Origin: an uncultured Gemmatimonadota bacterium
GTDB lineage: Bacteria > Gemmatimonadota > Gemmatimonadetes > Longimicrobiales > Longimicrobiaceae
Assembly (NCBI GenBank): GCA_902805735.1
Contig: CADCTW010000144.1
Span: forward strand, 1-46,717
DNA length: 46,717 nt
Reading direction: 5' to 3'
Below, piece by piece: positions 31,410 through 40,114 of the stretch. How positions within the stretch are numbered: position 1 is the stretch's first letter; each line of letters starts with the position of its first letter. The position numbers and the translations under genes are program-made. The notes beneath the pieces were generated by a model. The model saw only the letters and a program-made list of their open reading frames with translations. It was not told where the DNA came from and made no database searches.

Positions 31410-33461
31410 TCAGGAGAGCGATGCGAGGACGCGGCGCGCTTCGGAGGCCAGGTCGGTGTCGGAGCCGCTGGAGATGGAGGCGAGGACGTCGCGGGCGGCG
31501 GGTACGCCGGTGAGGCCGATCGCCTCGATGGCGGCGAGCTTGAGGGACTTGGCCTTGCGGCCACCGAAGAGCGAGCGCTTGTTGACGATGGCCAGGAGCG
31601 GCGGCAGCGCGTCAGCCGAGCCGGTGCGGCCGAGGGCGGCGACGGCGGCGAGCTGCAGGTCGTCGTCCGCGTTGTCGTTGAGGAAGCGCGTGATGAACGG
31701 GACCGAGGCCGGGTCCTGCATCGAGGCGAGCCCGTGCAGCGCCGCGCGGCGCACCCCGCGGTCCCCGTCTCCGAGAAGGTCCACCAGGATGCGGAGGCCT
31801 CCCCGCCCGCCCAGCTGCGCCGCCGCCCGCGCGGCGTCCGTGCGCACGGAGACGTCGGCGCTCGCGGCGGCGTCGGCGGCCCAGCGGACGGACTGCTCCG
31901 GATCCACCTCTGGCAGCGTGACGAGCTCCAGGATGGCGCGGGCGCGCACCGGCGAATCGGCCAGGGCGCGGGCCACAGTGGGGCGGCCTCCCCCTTCCCC
32001 GCGCACCAGGCGGCGGAAGATCGCGCGCCGCACCTCCGCGTCAGGCGTGCGGAAGAGGTGGTTTTCGAGGAGCGTGACGGCTTCGCCGCCCAGGAAGAAG
32101 AGGACGTGGAGGACGCGGTCGCGCTCGTTCCCCACGAACTGCAGCAGGTCGATGACGTGCGGCAGGTTCTCGGAGGTGCCCACGCTGCGCAGCGCCTGCG
32201 CCGCGGACTCGCGGTACAGGCGCGTGCGGTCGGTGCGCTCCGCCTCCATGGCGAGGGCTTCCAGGAGGGCGACCGCCTGCAGGTGGTCGCCGGCGCGCAG
32301 GTGGCGCAGCGCGTTGCGTGCGCAGCTCTCCGCCAGGTCGTCGTAGCGCGACATGTTGTCCGTCGCGTGCAGCAGGCCCGGGAGCGCGGCGGACTCCTCG
32401 TCCGCGCGGCCGGAGCTGCTCGCGCGGAAGAAGTGGTACATGTCGTTGGCCGCGGGCTCGTCCGCGCGCGCCGGCTCCGCGGGCACGGACGGGGCCGATG
32501 GCGCCGGCGAAGCGGCCGGTGCGCTCGTCAGGTCCCCGAGATCCTCGACGAACTCGAAGGCCGAGAGTTCGTTGTCTTCATCCAGATCCACCCCCACGCC
32601 GGACCCCCAGGGCGCGGCGGGCGCCGACGGAACCGCCGTCTGCGGTTCGGCGGCTGCGCTGCTCGGCGGCGGCACGTCCGCCGCGGCTGCATCCCGCGGT
32701 TCAGCGGGAGCAGCGGAACCGGGGGCCAGCGAATCACGTGGAGCGGCATCTTCCAGCGCCCGCGTCTCGTCCGGAGCAGCCGCATCGATCAGCGTCGGCA
32801 TCCCCGCCGGAGCCACATCCGCCGGCGTCTCCTCCGCGGCGTCCACCAGCGCCGGCATCCCGGCGGGAGCACCTGCGTTCCCCCCCGTGGCGTTGCCCGA
32901 ATCGGCCGCATCCGCCGGCACCGCGACATTGCCCGGTGCGCCTCCGTTGGCCGGAGCGGCGACGTTGCCCGGCGCGCCTCCATACGCCGGAGCGGCGACG
33001 TTGCCCGATGCCCCCGCCGGAACGGATGTTACTGCCGGAGCACTCTTGGGCGCGGGCTTGTACGTCTCGCCCGTCGAGGTGCCGGCGTAGATGCCGGAGG
33101 GAGCGGCCGCGCGGACGGCACCCATTACCCCGCCCTCGCCCAGCTCGGCCGGGAGGCGCGCGATGATCTCAAAGAGCGCGGCGACGTCCGCGAGCTCCGC
33201 TTCGGGGGTGAAGCCCAGGCGGTTGACGCGGCTGACGATGAGCTGGCCGGCGGCGCGCAGGAAGGCGGGCTCCACGCCCCCCAGCCGCTCGCCCCTGGCC
33301 ACGAACCCCGTGAACTGCACCTCCAGCACGAGCGAGCGCTGTCCACCCCAGAGTTCCTGGAGCGCGGCGTGCGCGCGCGCCGCGGCGTCCGCGGGCGGCT
33401 CGTCGCGGAGGACGGCGGCGCACAGGGCACGGAGGAAGCGTACGGAGGGAAGCTCGCTCAT
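31410..33461 (-). CDS. HEAT-repeat protein with repetitive Pro/Ala linker
   Basis: The protein is 683 residues and has three parts. An N-terminal domain (about 1-120, MSELPSVRFLRALCAAVLRD) is of no recognised family. A long Ala/Pro/Gly linker (about 130-330) holds three 12-residue repeats of type GNVAAPANGGAP, 36 bp each in DNA near 32925-33005, and two AGMP(A/T)L(V/I)DAA segments. The C-terminal half carries HEAT-like helical repeats (RTDAARAAAQLGGRGGLRIL, VRRAALHGLASMQDPASV, LQLAAVAALGRTGSADALP). HEAT arrays usually bind proteins. There is no signal peptide, so it is probably cytoplasmic. The ATG overlaps the stop of the glycosyltransferase upstream (ATGA), implying co-translation; the functional link is unknown. 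Confidence 0.85.
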   Translation of the reverse strand: MSELPSVRFLRALCAAVLRDEPPADAAARAHAALQELWGGQRSLVLEVQFTGFVARGERLGGVEPAFLRAAGQLIVSRVNRLGFTPEAELADVAALFEIIARLPAELGEGGVMGAVRAAAPSGIYAGTSTGETYKPAPKSAPAVTSVPAGASGNVAAPAYGGAPGNVAAPANGGAPGNVAVPADAADSGNATGGNAGAPAGMPALVDAAEETPADVAPAGMPTLIDAAAPDETRALEDAAPRDSLAPGSAAPAEPRDAAAADVPPPSSAAAEPQTAVPSAPAAPWGSGVGVDLDEDNELSAFEFVEDLGDLTSAPAASPAPSAPSVPAEPARADEPAANDMYHFFRASSSGRADEESAALPGLLHATDNMSRYDDLAESCARNALRHLRAGDHLQAVALLEALAMEAERTDRTRLYRESAAQALRSVGTSENLPHVIDLLQFVGNERDRVLHVLFFLGGEAVTLLENHLFRTPDAEVRRAIFRRLVRGEGGGRPTVARALADSPVRARAILELVTLPEVDPEQSVRWAADAAASADVSVRTDAARAAAQLGGRGGLRILVDLLGDGDRGVRRAALHGLASMQDPASVPFITRFLNDNADDDLQLAAVAALGRTGSADALPPLLAIVNKRSLFGGRKAKSLKLAAIEAIGLTGVPAARDVLASISSGSDTDLASEARRVLASLS

Positions 33462-34306
33462 GCGGCCGGTGGGTCGGAGGGCGGCGGGAGGGTGGGGCCG
33501 GCGGCGCTCACGGCGCGCGGCGAGTGCAGGCGGCGGAAGGCGGAGAGCAGGCGCAGCCGCCACACGCGCCAGATGGCCTCGCGTACGATGGCCTTGGACA
33601 TCTTGCTCTCGCCCAGGTCCCTGTCCACGAACATGATCGGGATCTCGCCGATGCGGAAGCCCAGCTTCCAGGCGCGGAAGCTCATCTCGATCTGGAAGGA
33701 GTAGCCGTTGCTCTCCACGCGGTCCAGGTCCAGCGTGGCCAGCACCTCGCGCCGGAAGCACTTGAAGCCGCCCGTGGCGTCGCCCACCGGGAGCCCCGTG
33801 ACCCAGCGGGCGTAGACGTTGGCGAAGTAGCTGAGGAGGAGGCGCGTGATGGGCCAGTTCACCACGGTGACGCGGCCCTCCAGGTAGCGCGACCCCAGCA
33901 CCAGGTCGTACTCCTCGACGGCGCGCAGGAACTGGGGGATGTGCGCGGGGTCGTGGCTGAAGTCCGCGTCCATCTGGATGAACGCGTCGTAGCCGCGCGC
34001 CAGCCCCCAGCCGAAGCCGGCCAGGTACGCGGTGCCCAGCCCCAGCTTGCCCGCGCGATGGAGCACGTGCACGCGGCGCTCGGCCGCGGCGATCTCGTCG
34101 GCCATGGCGCCGGTGCCGTCCGGCGAGCCGTCGTCCACCACCAGGATCTCCAGCCGCGGATCGCGCGAGAGGATCGATGGAACGAGCCGCGGGAGGTTGT
34201 CCCTCTCGTTGTACGTCGGGATGACGACGAGCGCGCGCTGCAATGGAACGGGTGTGTGCTTGAAACGACTGGTGGGAGGCGGTACCTTGGGACAGATGTA
34301 CAACAT
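33458..34306 (-). CDS. Family 2 glycosyltransferase, polyprenol-phosphate mannose synthase-like
   Basis: The protein is 282 residues from ATG 34306; TTG 34243 is an alternative that starts right at the fold. The GT-A domain has ALVVIPTYNERDNLPRLV, then ILVVDDGSPDGTG and metal-binding QMDADFSHDP. The later SNGYSFQIEMSFRAWKLGF and GESKMSKAIVREAIWRVW are typical of the DPM1/Ppm1 group, which makes polyprenyl-phosphate sugars from GDP-mannose or similar donors. No C-terminal membrane helices are present, as in the soluble type. The start region overlaps the divergent promoter area of the GT4 gene. The stop overlaps the HEAT gene as ATGA. Donor and product are unknown. Confidence 0.88.
   Translation of the reverse strand: MLYICPKVPPPTSRFKHTPVPLQRALVVIPTYNERDNLPRLVPSILSRDPRLEILVVDDGSPDGTGAMADEIAAAERRVHVLHRAGKLGLGTAYLAGFGWGLARGYDAFIQMDADFSHDPAHIPQFLRAVEEYDLVLGSRYLEGRVTVVNWPITRLLLSYFANVYARWVTGLPVGDATGGFKCFRREVLATLDLDRVESNGYSFQIEMSFRAWKLGFRIGEIPIMFVDRDLGESKMSKAIVREAIWRVWRLRLLSAFRRLHSPRAVSAAGPTLPPPSDPPAA
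34260..34288 (+). promoter_or_regulatory. Candidate promoter for the plus-strand glycan operon
   Basis: TTGAAA (34260-34265), 17-base spacer, TACCTT (34283-34288); the GTG start is at 34331. The -10 match is weak. The region overlaps the 5' end of the divergent glycosyltransferase if that gene begins at 34306. Confidence 0.3.
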
Positions 34307-34330
34307 ACGCCCGCCGGAGACCCCCCACAA

Positions 34331-35521
34331 GTGAAGGTCCTGTACCTGGTGACGGCCTATCCCCGCCACCCCACGGACGTGATCACCCCCTGGATGGTGG
34401 AGACGATCCGCCGCCTGGGCCAGCGCGGGGTGGAGGTGGAGGTCCTCGCCCCCGCGTACCGCGGGCTGGCGACGCAGACGGTGGAGGGGGTGCGCGTGCA
34501 CCGCTTCCGCTACGCGCCGCGCCCCTGGGAAACGCTGACGCACGACCAGACGGCGCCGGACCGCATCCGCGAGCGCCCCTGGTTCCTGGGGCTGGTCCCC
34601 GGCTACGTGGCCGCGGGCTCCGCGGCGGCGGCGAGGCTGGCGCGCACGGGCGAGTTCGACGTGCTCCACGCCTTCTGGCCCATCCCGCAGGGGGTGCTGG
34701 GGCTGGCGGCCAAGCGCGCATCCGGCCTCCCCCTGGTTTCCACCTTTTTCGGGGTGGAGCTGACGTGGATGGAAAGCCAGTTCCCCTTCCTGGCGCCCAT
34801 GCTGCGGCGGATCGTGCGCGGCTCGGACGCGGTGACGGCGATCTCCACCTACACGGCCGAGCGGCTGCGGCGGGTGGCGCCGGGGGTGCGTACGGAGGTG
34901 ATCCCCTTCGGCGCGGCGGTGGACGCGGCCCCTGCCCTGCCCCCTCCCCGCCCCGCCGGCGCGCGCCCGGAGCTGCTCTTCATCGGGCGCCTGGTGGAGC
35001 GCAAAGGGGTGCACCTGCTGCTGGCAGCGCTCGCGCTCCTGCACGGCCGCCCCCTCCTGCGCGTGGTCGGCGACGGGCCCGAGCGGGATCGGCTGGAGGA
35101 GCTGTCCACGCGCCTGGGTCTGGCGGACGACGTGGTCTTCCACGGCTTCATCTCGGCCGAGGAGAAGGCGGAGCGGCTGGCCGGGTGCGATGCGTTCGTG
35201 CTCCCCGCCGTGATCGACGCCAAGGGCGACACGGAGGGGCTGGGCGTGGTGCTGCTGGAGGCGATGACCTACGGCAAGCCCGTGATCGCCAGCGCCGCCG
35301 GCGGCATCGTGGACATCGTGCGCGACGGTCAGAACGGCTTCCTCGTGCCCCCCGGCGACGCGGGCGCGCTGGCCGGCGCCATTCGCGCCTGCGCGGAGAA
35401 CCCGGAACTCGCGCGGGCCCTGGGCTCACAGGGGCGCGTGGATGTGGAAAAGGGTTTTTCGTGGTCCGTGATCGCGGAAAGATTGAAAACGTTGTACGAG
35501 TCGGTGTCGTTGCAGCGGTGA
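34331..35521 (+). CDS. Family 4 glycosyltransferase
   Basis: The protein is 396 residues of the GT-B fold. The N-terminal acceptor domain opens with VKVLYLVTAYPRHPTDV. The C-terminal donor domain has LLFIGRLVERKGVHLLLAAL and the retaining E-x7-E motif in DTEGLGVVLLEAMTYGKPVIAS. The specific sugar is unknown. The GTG at 34331 is used because no other start precedes the beta strand VLYLV. It begins a likely operon of surface-glycan genes. The last 25 codons and the following 145 bases are less GC-rich than the rest, and the octamer GTTGTACG occurs twice there. Confidence 0.9.
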   Translation: MKVLYLVTAYPRHPTDVITPWMVETIRRLGQRGVEVEVLAPAYRGLATQTVEGVRVHRFRYAPRPWETLTHDQTAPDRIRERPWFLGLVPGYVAAGSAAAARLARTGEFDVLHAFWPIPQGVLGLAAKRASGLPLVSTFFGVELTWMESQFPFLAPMLRRIVRGSDAVTAISTYTAERLRRVAPGVRTEVIPFGAAVDAAPALPPPRPAGARPELLFIGRLVERKGVHLLLAALALLHGRPLLRVVGDGPERDRLEELSTRLGLADDVVFHGFISAEEKAERLAGCDAFVLPAVIDAKGDTEGLGVVLLEAMTYGKPVIASAAGGIVDIVRDGQNGFLVPPGDAGALAGAIRACAENPELARALGSQGRVDVEKGFSWSVIAERLKTLYESVSLQR

Positions 35522-35666
35522 AGATGTCGCGGCGAGCGACGAATAACACAGCCGTAAAGAATGGTGGAAGGCGCGGGCGTAACAAGTTGTACGCTTCCGC
35601 CACATCAACAGAAACAACGATCCCAACGGGCGTTGCGCCCGTGAACGCCCTGCACCGGAGAGCGCT

Positions 35667-36569
35667 TTGGCGACGTCGCAAACGAGGGTGAGCCGCACGG
35701 ACACATCACAGGTGGAGCCCCGCTACCTGGCCGCGCTGGAGGCGGAGCGGGCCGGGTGGTGGAGCTCGGACAACTTCGACACGTGGAAGAACCTGTACGT
35801 GAGCGAGTACGCGCGCGGCTTTTACGTAGCAGACACTCTTCGCACGTATGTACCCGAGCTGGACATCGCCGGCGCACGTGTGCTGGACATCGGCTGCGGT
35901 GACGCGGGCGTGCTGATCGCCATCGCCGAGCAGGGCGCGCGCACGGCGGGGATCGAACTGGACGAGAAGAGCCTGGAGCGCGGCCGGCTGCGCGCGGAGG
36001 AGCATGGGGTGGAGGTGGAGCTGCGCTCCGGCGTGGCCGAGGCCCTGCCCTGGGGCGACGGCAGCTTCGACCTGGTGATCCTGGACAACGTGCTGGAGCA
36101 CGTGCGCGACCGCGAGAAGACGCTGGCCGAGATCCGCCGCGTGCTGCGGCCCGGCGGCTTCCTCTACATGGTGACGCCCAAGCCGTTCTCGCTCTACTCC
36201 CTGTGGAACGACCCGCACTACGACCTGGCCGGGCTCGTCCTTCTGCCGCGCAAGGCGCAGATCTGGTACTTCGAGAAGGTGCGCGGCGGCGGCGAGGGCA
36301 CGTACGACGTGGAGGTGATCCCCACGCGCTGGCGCATCAAGCGGATGCTGCGGGCGGCGGGGCTCACGCCGGTGGTGCCGCCGCGCGAGCTGTGGGTGCA
36401 CTACCTCCGCAATCGCATCGCCCGTCCCGAGGAAGTGCGTCCCGGCCTCAAGCGCCAGCTCTCTTCGTACTTCGCCCAGCGGAGCTGGCCGTTCCAGAAC
36501 CCGGCGATGCGCTGGTTCTGGGACGTGTCCATCGGCTCCAACTTCTTCATCGCCCGCCGGGACCCGTGA
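35667..36569 (+). CDS. Class I SAM-dependent methyltransferase
   Basis: The protein is 300 residues. SAM motif I is ARVLDIGCGDAGVLI near residues 70-84, motif II is IELDEKS, and the motif IV region is FDLVILDNVLEHVRD, a UbiG/Methyltransf_11 pattern. A C-terminal part of about 120 residues (IWYFEKVRGGGEGTYDVEVI and further) may bind the acceptor. TTG 35667 was chosen because GGAG lies six bases upstream; GTG 35688 is a possible alternative. Its place between two glycosyltransferases suggests methylation of a glycan or lipid-linked sugar. The stop overlaps the next start as GTGA. Confidence 0.85.
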   Translation: MATSQTRVSRTDTSQVEPRYLAALEAERAGWWSSDNFDTWKNLYVSEYARGFYVADTLRTYVPELDIAGARVLDIGCGDAGVLIAIAEQGARTAGIELDEKSLERGRLRAEEHGVEVELRSGVAEALPWGDGSFDLVILDNVLEHVRDREKTLAEIRRVLRPGGFLYMVTPKPFSLYSLWNDPHYDLAGLVLLPRKAQIWYFEKVRGGGEGTYDVEVIPTRWRIKRMLRAAGLTPVVPPRELWVHYLRNRIARPEEVRPGLKRQLSSYFAQRSWPFQNPAMRWFWDVSIGSNFFIARRDP

Positions 36570-37690
36570 CGCTGCGCGTCCTCCACTTCATCTACGACGA
36601 CCCCGCTAACCCCTGGGTGGCTGGCGGGGGCGCGGTGCGCGTCTTCGAGCTGTACCGCCGCCTCGGCGCGCGCGTGGACGCCACGGTGGTCACCGGCAAC
36701 TATCCCGGCGCGGCGGACGGCGTGCACGACGGCGTGCGCTACCTGCGGCTGGGGGCTGCGGGCCCGTACGCGTGGAGCCGCCTGACCTACGCGCGCGCCG
36801 CCAACGCGCTCCTGCGCACGGCCGCCTACGACGCGGCGGTGTTCGACTTCTCCACTTACACGCCCATCTTCATGCCCGCGGGGCGTCCGGTGGGGATCAC
36901 GGTGCACCACGTGAGCGGCCCCACCGCGCGCGAGCGATGGGGCCCCGTGCTGGCGCCGGGAATCGCGGCGCTGGAGCGCGCGATGATCCGCCGCGCCACG
37001 CGCCTCAGCGCCACGTCCACCGCCACGTACGAGCTGCTGCGGGAGCTGGCGCCGGGCATCCCCATCGACCTGGTGTACGCCGGCGTCCCCGACGAGCTGT
37101 TCGAGCTGCCGCGCCGCCCGGAAGAGTTCCTCCTCTACTTCGGCCGCCTGGACGTCTTCCAGAAGGGCCTCGACACGCTGCTGGAGGCTTTCGCCGAGCT
37201 GCGCCGCGCGCGTCCGTCGCTGGAAATGCGCATGGCCGGGCGCGGCAAGGACACGGAGCGGGTGCGGGGGATGGCGCGCGAGCTGGGGATCGAGGACGGC
37301 GTGCGCCTGCTGGGGGCCGTCTCCGAGGCGGAGCGGCAGGCGCTCTTCGCGGGCGCGGCCGTGCAGCTCATGCCCTCGCGCTTCGAGGGGTTCGGGATGG
37401 TGGCCGCCGAGGCGATGGCGGCCGGCGTCCCCCTCGTGGCGGCCGCCGCCGGGTCGCTTCCCGAGGTCGTGGGCGACGGCGGTGTGCTGGTACCCGCGGG
37501 CGACGCACGGTCACTCGCGTCCGCCGCGTCCGTGCTGCTGGACGACGGCCCGGCGCGCGAGGCGCTCTCCGCCGCCGCGCGCCGGTCCGCCGAGCGCTTC
37601 CGCTGGGGCGCGGTGGCGGACCGTCACCTGGAGTTTCTCGAAGGAATCGCTTCGGCGCGCAGTGCGCCCCCGTCCACCCTGGAGTCATGA
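36566..37690 (+). CDS. Family 4 glycosyltransferase
   Basis: The protein is 374 residues from the GTG overlapping the methyltransferase stop. The N-terminus VTLRVLHFIYDDPANPWVAGG includes the glycine-rich acceptor-side loop of GT-B enzymes. The donor domain holds LLYFGRLDVFQKGLDTLLEA and the retaining E-x7-E motif in SRFEGFGMVAAEAMAAGVPL. It is about 40% Ala/Arg/Gly-rich overall, as are its neighbours. The substrate is unknown. It is coupled by ATGA overlap to the following YfhO-like membrane protein, so both probably serve one glycan. Confidence 0.9.
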   Translation: MTLRVLHFIYDDPANPWVAGGGAVRVFELYRRLGARVDATVVTGNYPGAADGVHDGVRYLRLGAAGPYAWSRLTYARAANALLRTAAYDAAVFDFSTYTPIFMPAGRPVGITVHHVSGPTARERWGPVLAPGIAALERAMIRRATRLSATSTATYELLRELAPGIPIDLVYAGVPDELFELPRRPEEFLLYFGRLDVFQKGLDTLLEAFAELRRARPSLEMRMAGRGKDTERVRGMARELGIEDGVRLLGAVSEAERQALFAGAAVQLMPSRFEGFGMVAAEAMAAGVPLVAAAAGSLPEVVGDGGVLVPAGDARSLASAASVLLDDGPAREALSAAARRSAERFRWGAVADRHLEFLEGIASARSAPPSTLES

Positions 37691-40101
37691 AACCCACCGC
37701 ACCCGCACCCCGCCGCACCGCGCCCGCGGAAGCCGAGCCGGGGGTGAGCACCCGGGCGGCGGCCGCGGCGTACTTCGCCCTGGCGCTGCTCTACTTCCTC
37801 CCGGCCATGCTGCCGGGGCGGCACATCTTCGGGACGGACTACCTGCAGGCCGGGTACTTCTTCTACGACTTCATCTCGCAGCGCACCGCCGAGGGCTCGC
37901 TCACCAAGTGGGTGCCGTACGTGTACGGCGGCGTGCCGCTTTTCTCCAACCCGGGGAGCACGTACTACCCCGTGCGCTGGGTGGCGGACCTGCTGCTGCC
38001 CACGTCCAAGTTCTTCCCCCTCCTCTTCTGGTTCCAGTTCGGGATGGCGGGGCTGGGGATGTACCTGCTGGCCGTGGAGCTGGGGTGCCGGCGCTGGGTG
38101 GCGTTCGTGGCCGGCCTCGCCTTCCAGTGGACGGGGATCACCACGTCGTGGGTGTACGCCGGGCACGACGGGCGCATCATCGTCGTCACCTTCATGCCGC
38201 TCCTCTTCTTCTTCCTGCGCCGCGGCGTGCGCACGGGGCGGGTCAGCGACTTCGCGGGGGTGGCGGCGACGACGGGGTTCGCGCTCCTCTCCTTTCAGAT
38301 CCAGAACGCGTATTACCTGCTGCTCGCCGCGGCCATCTGGGCGGTGTTCTGCATCGTGCAGGTGAGGACGGCGACGACGCCCGCGCGCCTGGGCCGCGTC
38401 GTGGCGATGGGGCTGGCGGCGGTGGCGTTCGGGTTCGTGATGGCCGCGGTCAACTTCCTCCCCTTCGCGGACTACGTGGGCGAGTCGCCGCGCGGGCAGA
38501 CGGGGGGGCGCGGCTACGAATTTTCCACCTCTTACTCCATGCCCCCGCGCGCCATCGTGGGCCTCGCGGTACCCGAGCAGGTGGGCGCGACCATCCAGAA
38601 CGACCGGGGCGAGTACGTCTTCCCGGTGTATCGTGGCGAAAACGCGTTCCGCCTGCACACGGAGTACGTGGGCGCGCTGGTGATGGTGCTGCTCGCGCTG
38701 GGCGCGCTCTACTCGCGCCGCAACCGCGAGTGGTGGTTCTTCGCCGGGCTGGGCCTCTTCGCCCTGTCGCTGGCCCTGGGCGGCAATACTCCGCTCTACC
38801 GCCTGTACTACGAGGTGCTGCCGGGGCTGAAGCGCTTCCGCGCGCCGGACCTGGCGTACTTCGTCCTGGCGTTTTCCCTGATCGCCATGGCGGCGATCAC
38901 GCTGGAGCGCATCGCGGCGCTGCGCGAGGAGGGCCGCGCCCGGCGCACGGCGGCGGAGGACCCGCTGGCGCGGCTGGTGTGGGTGGCCGGCGGAGTGGCG
39001 GTGCTCGCGTTCGTGGGCTCGGTGGCCATCGGCGGCGGCTCGGCGGCCATGGCGGAGGGGACGGCGGGGCTGACGCCGTCGCAGGGGTGGCTGCGCTTCG
39101 CGATCTTCGCGGCGGCGACCGCGGCGGCGCTGTGGATGTGGGCCGAGGGGCGGATGACGAGCCGCGCCGCCCTGATCGCGCTCTCCATCATCACCACGGC
39201 GGACCTGTGGCTGGTGGGGAAGAAGTTCATGATGACGGTGGAGTCGCCCGAGGCGATGTACGCGCCGGACGAGATCACCACCTTCCTCACGGGACAGCCG
39301 CAGCGGGCGCGCGTCTGGCCCATTCCGGGCGCCAGCGCCTGGCCGCGGTACATCGACTACCCCATGCGCTACGGCCTGGAGCTGGCGGGCGGCGAGCACG
39401 GCAACCAGCTGGAGCGGTACAACCAGTTCGCCGGCGCGGGCCAGACCTCGATGGTCGACTTCCACAACTACAACGACCCGCGCTTCCTGGCGGCCGGAAA
39501 TGTCCGCTGGCTGGTGGCGTCGCAGGAGCTGCAGGTGCCCTTCCTGCGCGAGGCGTACCGGGGGCAGGAGGCCATCGTCTACGAGAATACCCTGGCCCTC
39601 CCCCGCGCGTACCTGGTCCCCGAGGCGCAGCGCATCGGCGTCGGCGAGAACGCCATTCCCCGCCTGCAGGCGCAGGGATGGGATCCGCGCCGGACGGCGT
39701 TCGTGGAGGCGGCGGGCGACCTGGGCCTCCCCGCGACGCCGCTGCAGGGGAGCGCGGAGGTGGCCGGATACGAGCCGGACCGCGTGGTCGTGAACACCCG
39801 CGCCAGCCGCCCCGCGCTGATGGTGCTGGCCGACAACTACTACAAGGGGTGGGTGGCGAAGGTGGACGGCCGCGAGGTCCCCATCTACCGCACCAACCAC
39901 ACCTTCCGCGGCGTGGTCGTCCCCGCCGGCGCCCACCGCGTGGAGTTCACCTTCCACCCGGCGGAGCTGTACACGGGGCTGTACATCCACCTGGCCAGCC
40001 TGGCGCTGCTGGCCGCGTACGGCATCTACCTCCTGGTCCGCCGCCGCCGGGCGGGCACCGGCAACAGCGGGGCTCACACAGAGGCACAGAGTCACGGATG
40101 A
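37687..40101 (+). CDS. YfhO-like GT-C membrane protein
   Basis: The protein is 804 residues. About 12 membrane helices occupy residues 22-600, followed by a soluble C-terminal domain and a last membrane helix (LYIHLASLALLAAYGIYLLV). The first periplasmic loop carries FGTDYLQAGYFFYDF, an Asp position typical of GT-C enzymes that use polyprenyl-phosphate sugars. The C-terminal soluble part (VVVNTRASRPALMVLADNYY and GWVAKVDGREVPIYRTNHTF) is a known YfhO hallmark. From family knowledge, Bacillus and Listeria YfhO proteins add sugars to cell-wall polymers outside the membrane. The last residues (SGAHTEAQSHG) come from a CACAGAGR repeat, so the original C-terminus may have been lost or extended. 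Confidence 0.85.
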   Translation: MKPTAPAPRRTAPAEAEPGVSTRAAAAAYFALALLYFLPAMLPGRHIFGTDYLQAGYFFYDFISQRTAEGSLTKWVPYVYGGVPLFSNPGSTYYPVRWVADLLLPTSKFFPLLFWFQFGMAGLGMYLLAVELGCRRWVAFVAGLAFQWTGITTSWVYAGHDGRIIVVTFMPLLFFFLRRGVRTGRVSDFAGVAATTGFALLSFQIQNAYYLLLAAAIWAVFCIVQVRTATTPARLGRVVAMGLAAVAFGFVMAAVNFLPFADYVGESPRGQTGGRGYEFSTSYSMPPRAIVGLAVPEQVGATIQNDRGEYVFPVYRGENAFRLHTEYVGALVMVLLALGALYSRRNREWWFFAGLGLFALSLALGGNTPLYRLYYEVLPGLKRFRAPDLAYFVLAFSLIAMAAITLERIAALREEGRARRTAAEDPLARLVWVAGGVAVLAFVGSVAIGGGSAAMAEGTAGLTPSQGWLRFAIFAAATAAALWMWAEGRMTSRAALIALSIITTADLWLVGKKFMMTVESPEAMYAPDEITTFLTGQPQRARVWPIPGASAWPRYIDYPMRYGLELAGGEHGNQLERYNQFAGAGQTSMVDFHNYNDPRFLAAGNVRWLVASQELQVPFLREAYRGQEAIVYENTLALPRAYLVPEAQRIGVGENAIPRLQAQGWDPRRTAFVEAAGDLGLPATPLQGSAEVAGYEPDRVVVNTRASRPALMVLADNYYKGWVAKVDGREVPIYRTNHTFRGVVVPAGAHRVEFTFHPAELYTGLYIHLASLALLAAYGIYLLVRRRRAGTGNSGAHTEAQSHG
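40070..40097 (+). repeat. CACAGAGR-unit repeat copy 7, at the YfhO-like C-terminus
   Basis: GGGGCTCACACAGAGGCACA and one degenerate unit overlap the last codons of the YfhO-like gene. There is no inverted partner. Confidence 0.8.
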
Positions 40102-40114
40102 GCGGCTGCCGCCG

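Noticed and set aside
35522..35666. Promoter for the methyltransferase gene in the less GC-rich gap
   Set aside because: No well-spaced hexamer pair was found. The repeated GTTGTACG octamer is too short to interpret.
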